A DNA stretch of 64,000 nucleotides, taken from Thalassospira xianhensis MCCC 1A02616 (GTDB taxonomy: Bacteria > Pseudomonadota > Alphaproteobacteria > Rhodospirillales > Thalassospiraceae). Location: positions 62,001-126,000 of the forward strand of contig NZ_JPWA01000014.1 of the NCBI RefSeq assembly GCF_003326475.1, written 5' to 3'. Below are positions 60,973-64,000 of the stretch, in pieces. Made by a program: the position numbers and the translations under genes. The notes under the pieces were generated by a model. That model searched no databases. It was not told the DNA's origin and saw nothing but the letters and a program-made list of their open reading frames with translations. The first letter of the stretch is position 1. Each line of letters opens with the position of its first letter.

Positions 60973-61893
60973 TCACGCTCCCCCACCGGTGCCCGATGTC
61001 GCACCATTGCCAACAAAAACCCGCACCGCTGCCAGAACCGCCCATGTCATCGCGCCCAACGCGATGCTAAGGGCCGCGGCCACCGCGATATTGGCGTTTC
61101 GGGTAAATTCGGTATAGATCACCATCGGCAGCACATCGATATCGGTCGCCAGCGTAAAGGCCGTGCCAAACGCCCCCATCGCGGTCGCAAAACAGATCGC
61201 ACCCGATGACACAAGACCGGGCATAAGCCCCGGCAGGATCACATCCTTTACCACCCGCCATGTCGGCGCACCCAGCGACCGTGCCGCTTCTTCAAGCTGC
61301 GGATCAAGCTTCTCCGCCGATGCCATGACGGCCAAAATCACCCGCGGGATCGAAAAATAAAGATAGCCGACAAACAACCCGGTGATCTCATAGGCAAAAA
61401 CGATCTTCTCGCCCCAAAGCGCATCGCTGATCGATCCGATCACCCCCTGCCGCCCCGCCAGCATGATCACCATGAAACCAACCACCGTCCCCGGAAACGA
61501 GAGCGGCAAGGTCAAAAGGGCAGTAATCACATTGCGCCCGGCAAACCGGTTACGCACCAGAAACAGCCCGCAAATCCCGCACAGCACAAGCGCCGTCACC
61601 GTAACGCCCCCCGACATCACAAGCGTCTGGATCAGGCTTGCCAGATACCGATCATTTGTCAGGATCACGAAATAGGTCGCAAGCCCATCGGGGCCATCCG
61701 CCACCCGCATCGCGACAAGCGCCATGGGAAGGATGAAAAACGCCGCGACAATGATCAGGCCGGGCAACATCAACAATGCCAGAATGGCCGGGCTTCCTGC
61801 CCCCGGTGTTGCCCGCCCGAATAAAGAGGATGGGAAAGCCCATGGGAAAGAAGGGCGCGAACGCCCCTCTTTGATATGTTCAACCGACGACAC
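60973..61893 (-). CDS. ABC transporter permease (first)
   Basis: A 306-residue permease with six or seven spans and the EAA loop 'LEEAARSLGAPTWRVVKDVILPGLMPG' in part. It is of the PotB/PhnU-like class. It starts with GTG immediately after the binding protein stop (TAA-GTG), with an AGGTG site inside the upstream gene. Confidence 0.9.
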   Translation of the reverse strand: MSSVEHIKEGRSRPSFPWAFPSSLFGRATPGAGSPAILALLMLPGLIIVAAFFILPMALVAMRVADGPDGLATYFVILTNDRYLASLIQTLVMSGGVTVTALVLCGICGLFLVRNRFAGRNVITALLTLPLSFPGTVVGFMVIMLAGRQGVIGSISDALWGEKIVFAYEITGLFVGYLYFSIPRVILAVMASAEKLDPQLEEAARSLGAPTWRVVKDVILPGLMPGLVSSGAICFATAMGAFGTAFTLATDIDVLPMVIYTEFTRNANIAVAAALSIALGAMTWAVLAAVRVFVGNGATSGTGGGA

Positions 61894-62898
61894 TTACCGC
61901 ACCTCGGACAGATAACGCTCGCCAAAACCGGCCTGAACTTCGGCCATTTTGGCGTAATCGACCGGCTGGGAACGCTCATATTCCGCGGCCGGAAGGAACT
62001 TTTCGGATGCTTCCGGCGACATCGCCGATGCAATCACCGGGCGCAGGAACGCATTGGCCCAATGGGCCTGCCCGGCATCCGACATCACATAATCCAGAAC
62101 CTTTTTGCCATTGTCGGCATGCGGCCCGTTTTTCACCAGACTCATGACATAGGGAACGGCAACCGTACCCTCGGTCGGGATGACAAAGGCGACATTGGCC
62201 TCGTCCTTGTATTTCGCACGATAGGCATTGAAATCATAATCGATCAGGATCGGAATCTCACCCGACAGAACCCGCGCATAGGCGGTCTGTTTCGGCACGA
62301 TCGGATCGTTTGCTTTCAATTTTTTGAAAAACTCGATCCCCGGCGTGAAATCGTCAAGCGACCCACCCATCGCCCGGTTGATCGCAACCGCACCGGCATA
62401 ACCGACAAACGCGCTTGACGGGTCAAGATAACCGACCATGCCCTTGTATTCCGGCTTCAGAAGGTCCGACCAGCTTTGCGGAACCGGCGCCCCGCCAAGG
62501 GCTTCGGTATTCACAAAAAGCCCAATCGTGCCGGAATGAATGGCAAACCATGCGCCTTCCGGGTCTTTCAGGCCGTCCGGGATCTTGTCGAAATTGGCCG
62601 GTTTGTAATCGGCAACAACGCCTTCCTGCTTGGCCTTGATGCCAAACGAAACCCCGTAATAAGCAACGTCGGCAACCGGATTATCCTTTTCCGCCAGAAG
62701 CTGGGATAACGTCTGACCGGAATTCTTGTTGTCCTGCGGCACATCGATCTTAAGGTCGCGCGCAATGTTCTTAAGCTGCCCGCCCCAATCGGCCCATTCC
62801 GGCGGACAGTTATAACAAATCGCAACATCTTCGGCGAAGGCGGGTTGCGCAGCCACAACAGCAAACGCCGCACCCATGACAAGTTGTTTGAAACGCAC
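61894..62898 (-). CDS. Extracellular solute-binding protein of the phosphodiesterase-linked importer
   Basis: A 334-residue periplasmic protein with a signal peptide ending near 'AQPAFAEDV'. The fold is SBP family 1/6 (iron, spermidine or aminoethylphosphonate-type): 'NTEALGGAPVPQSWSDLLKPEYKGMVGYLDPSSAFVG' in part and 'ILIDYDFNAYRAKY'. A 'YNCPPEW' segment near the start of the mature protein holds a Cys. The start is a GTG at 62898 with AGGAAG upstream. It is the first structural gene of the importer, 12 bases after LacI. The ligand is unknown; a phosphodiester is inferred from the linked GpdQ-like enzyme. Confidence 0.88.
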   Translation of the reverse strand: MRFKQLVMGAAFAVVAAQPAFAEDVAICYNCPPEWADWGGQLKNIARDLKIDVPQDNKNSGQTLSQLLAEKDNPVADVAYYGVSFGIKAKQEGVVADYKPANFDKIPDGLKDPEGAWFAIHSGTIGLFVNTEALGGAPVPQSWSDLLKPEYKGMVGYLDPSSAFVGYAGAVAINRAMGGSLDDFTPGIEFFKKLKANDPIVPKQTAYARVLSGEIPILIDYDFNAYRAKYKDEANVAFVIPTEGTVAVPYVMSLVKNGPHADNGKKVLDYVMSDAGQAHWANAFLRPVIASAMSPEASEKFLPAAEYERSQPVDYAKMAEVQAGFGERYLSEVR

Positions 62899-62909
62899 TT
62901 TTGATCTTC

Positions 62910-63950
62910 CTATACTCGGGTTGATGAACGGTGCGGGGAATTTCCACGGAACAATCCAATGGAGTCCCCGTCGCTTAGATGATGAGGCAGCAACAAACTC
63001 TGCGGGTTTGTCTGCCCCTTGATCAGGCCGCGCAGGAATGCAAGCGCCTGCCGGCCCATCTCCTGGGTGGGTTGAACTGCCGAACACAGCTTTGGCGTGA
63101 TCAGCCCACCCACCGAAATTCCGTCAATACCGCCAACCGAAACATCACCGGGCACCGATAACCCATGCGCCCGGCACGCGCTGATCGCGGCAATCGCCAG
63201 CATGTCGGTCGAACAGACAATCCCCGTGACCGCATCGGGCCCCAACAGCAGATCGCGCAGCGGTTCCACCAGATCGGTCTCGCCAAACCGCACCTGCACC
63301 AGATGCTTTTTCTCGATCCCGGCCTGATCCAGCGCCCGGCAAAATCCGTCATACCGCTGGCGCGACCGGTCCGAACTTTCAAACTGGCCTGCCACCATCG
63401 CAAGTGACCGATGCCCCTTGGCAATCATGGCGTTGGTGATGTCAAAGGCCGACTGCGCGTTATCCACACTGATCGCGGCGATATCGGCGCGTTCAGGCTG
63501 GTTAAACAGCAACACGAACGGAATTTTCTCGGCCAGCAGCAAATCCACCACCGGATTGTTATCCGCATTGGCAAGGGTCAGGATCAACCCATCGACGCGA
63601 TTGTTCAAAAGGGCTGAAACCGCCCCCATTTCGCGCTCGGGATCATAGTTGGATGATGTCAGAAGAACCGTAAGCCCCTCGATATTGGCTTCCTGCTCGA
63701 TCCCCTGCACCGATGTGGCAAATACCGGGTTGGCAAGGGTCGGCACCAGAACGCCCACCGTGCGGGTCTGGCTCATCTTCAACCGGCGACCATTGATATT
63801 GGGCCGGTAATTCAGATACCGCATCGCCGCAGTCACGATTTCGGCGGTTTCCGCCGGAACCTCGCCGGGGAAATTGATCACGCGCGATACCGTCGCAATC
63901 GAAAGACCGGACTTGCGCGCCACATCGCGCATGGTGGGTTTTGACGACAT
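62910..63950 (-). CDS. LacI-family regulator
   Basis: A 346-residue repressor. The N-terminal helix-turn-helix is 'TMRDVARKSGLSIATVSRVIN', followed by the hinge and a periplasmic-binding-like effector domain ('VGVLVPTLANPVFATSVQGIEQEA'). It is the first gene of the operon with the ABC importer and phosphodiesterase, and probably senses the transported compound or a product. The ATG at 63950 is preceded by AGGAG (reverse strand, near 63957). Confidence 0.94.
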   Translation of the reverse strand: MSSKPTMRDVARKSGLSIATVSRVINFPGEVPAETAEIVTAAMRYLNYRPNINGRRLKMSQTRTVGVLVPTLANPVFATSVQGIEQEANIEGLTVLLTSSNYDPEREMGAVSALLNNRVDGLILTLANADNNPVVDLLLAEKIPFVLLFNQPERADIAAISVDNAQSAFDITNAMIAKGHRSLAMVAGQFESSDRSRQRYDGFCRALDQAGIEKKHLVQVRFGETDLVEPLRDLLLGPDAVTGIVCSTDMLAIAAISACRAHGLSVPGDVSVGGIDGISVGGLITPKLCSAVQPTQEMGRQALAFLRGLIKGQTNPQSLLLPHHLSDGDSIGLFRGNSPHRSSTRV

Positions 63951-64000
63951 ACCAGAACTCCTGTAACGCCCCCACCATAGGCAAGTTACAAGTCAGTCTG

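Overview
The window looks like a piece of the main chromosome of a marine or soil alphaproteobacterium of the Rhodospirillales, most likely Thalassospira or a close relative. This is inferred from gene content and order: a string NDUFA12 - MlaD - small conserved protein - DUF2155, a class II (B12-dependent) ribonucleotide reductase, DUF2336-like and RHH_4 proteins, and a GC content that by eye is in the mid-50s. No rRNA, prophage, insertion sequence or CRISPR array is visible. Nearly all of the sequence is densely coding.

Layout. 1-7.1 kb: a ribbon-helix-helix protein, two linked conserved proteins of unknown function, pyruvate kinase, a dCMP-deaminase-family protein, and an overlapping pair made of a receiver domain and an Hpt-like protein that both lack their phosphorylatable residue. 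7.3-7.9 kb: two identical tRNA-Asp genes, each with its own promoter and terminator. 8.1-14.5 kb: a complete dipeptide-type ABC importer operon ending in an M19 dipeptidase. 14.5-15.2 kb: a ParD/ParE toxin-antitoxin pair followed by a palindromic repeat. 15.2-24 kb: thioesterase, topoisomerase IV subunit B, glutaminase, a divergent RibD-type reductase/TetR pair, a cytochrome b561, a lipoprotein, a periplasmic binding-like protein and two small hydrolases. 24-30.7 kb: a DEAD-box helicase with a long charged tail, Rrf2, GNAT, Lrp and MATE genes, and an esterase. 30.9-34.5 kb: a chemoreceptor and a YceI / cytochrome b561 / YceI module. 34.9-36.7 kb: the DUF2155-MlaD-NDUFA12 string. 37-41.4 kb: nrdJ behind a long regulatory region with two NrdR-type boxes, DnaA-box-like sites and a structured element. 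41.5-50.5 kb: an MFS/WrbA operon with a divergent LysR, an AT-rich islet with an unknown lipoprotein, an isochorismatase-fold protein without its cysteine, an autotransporter-type barrel protein, a DODA dioxygenase, YjbQ and a TetR gene with a clear operator. 50.5-58.2 kb: phosphoethanolamine transferase, EamA exporter, RidA, an epimerase-like protein, several small proteins, an SMR exporter and a UbiH-type monooxygenase. 58.2-64 kb: a LacI-controlled ABC importer (binding protein, two permeases, ATPase) joined to a GpdQ-like phosphodiesterase.

How the parts work together. The two importers each carry a hydrolase as the last gene, so each probably imports a substrate and then cleaves it: peptides with the M19 enzyme, and (inferred) a phosphodiester with the GpdQ-like enzyme. 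The most unusual items are the degenerate receiver/Hpt pair, the LacI-ABC-phosphodiesterase operon, the active-site substitutions in the M19 and isochorismatase-fold proteins, the layered nrdJ control region, and three dispersed palindromes with a compensatory base change.
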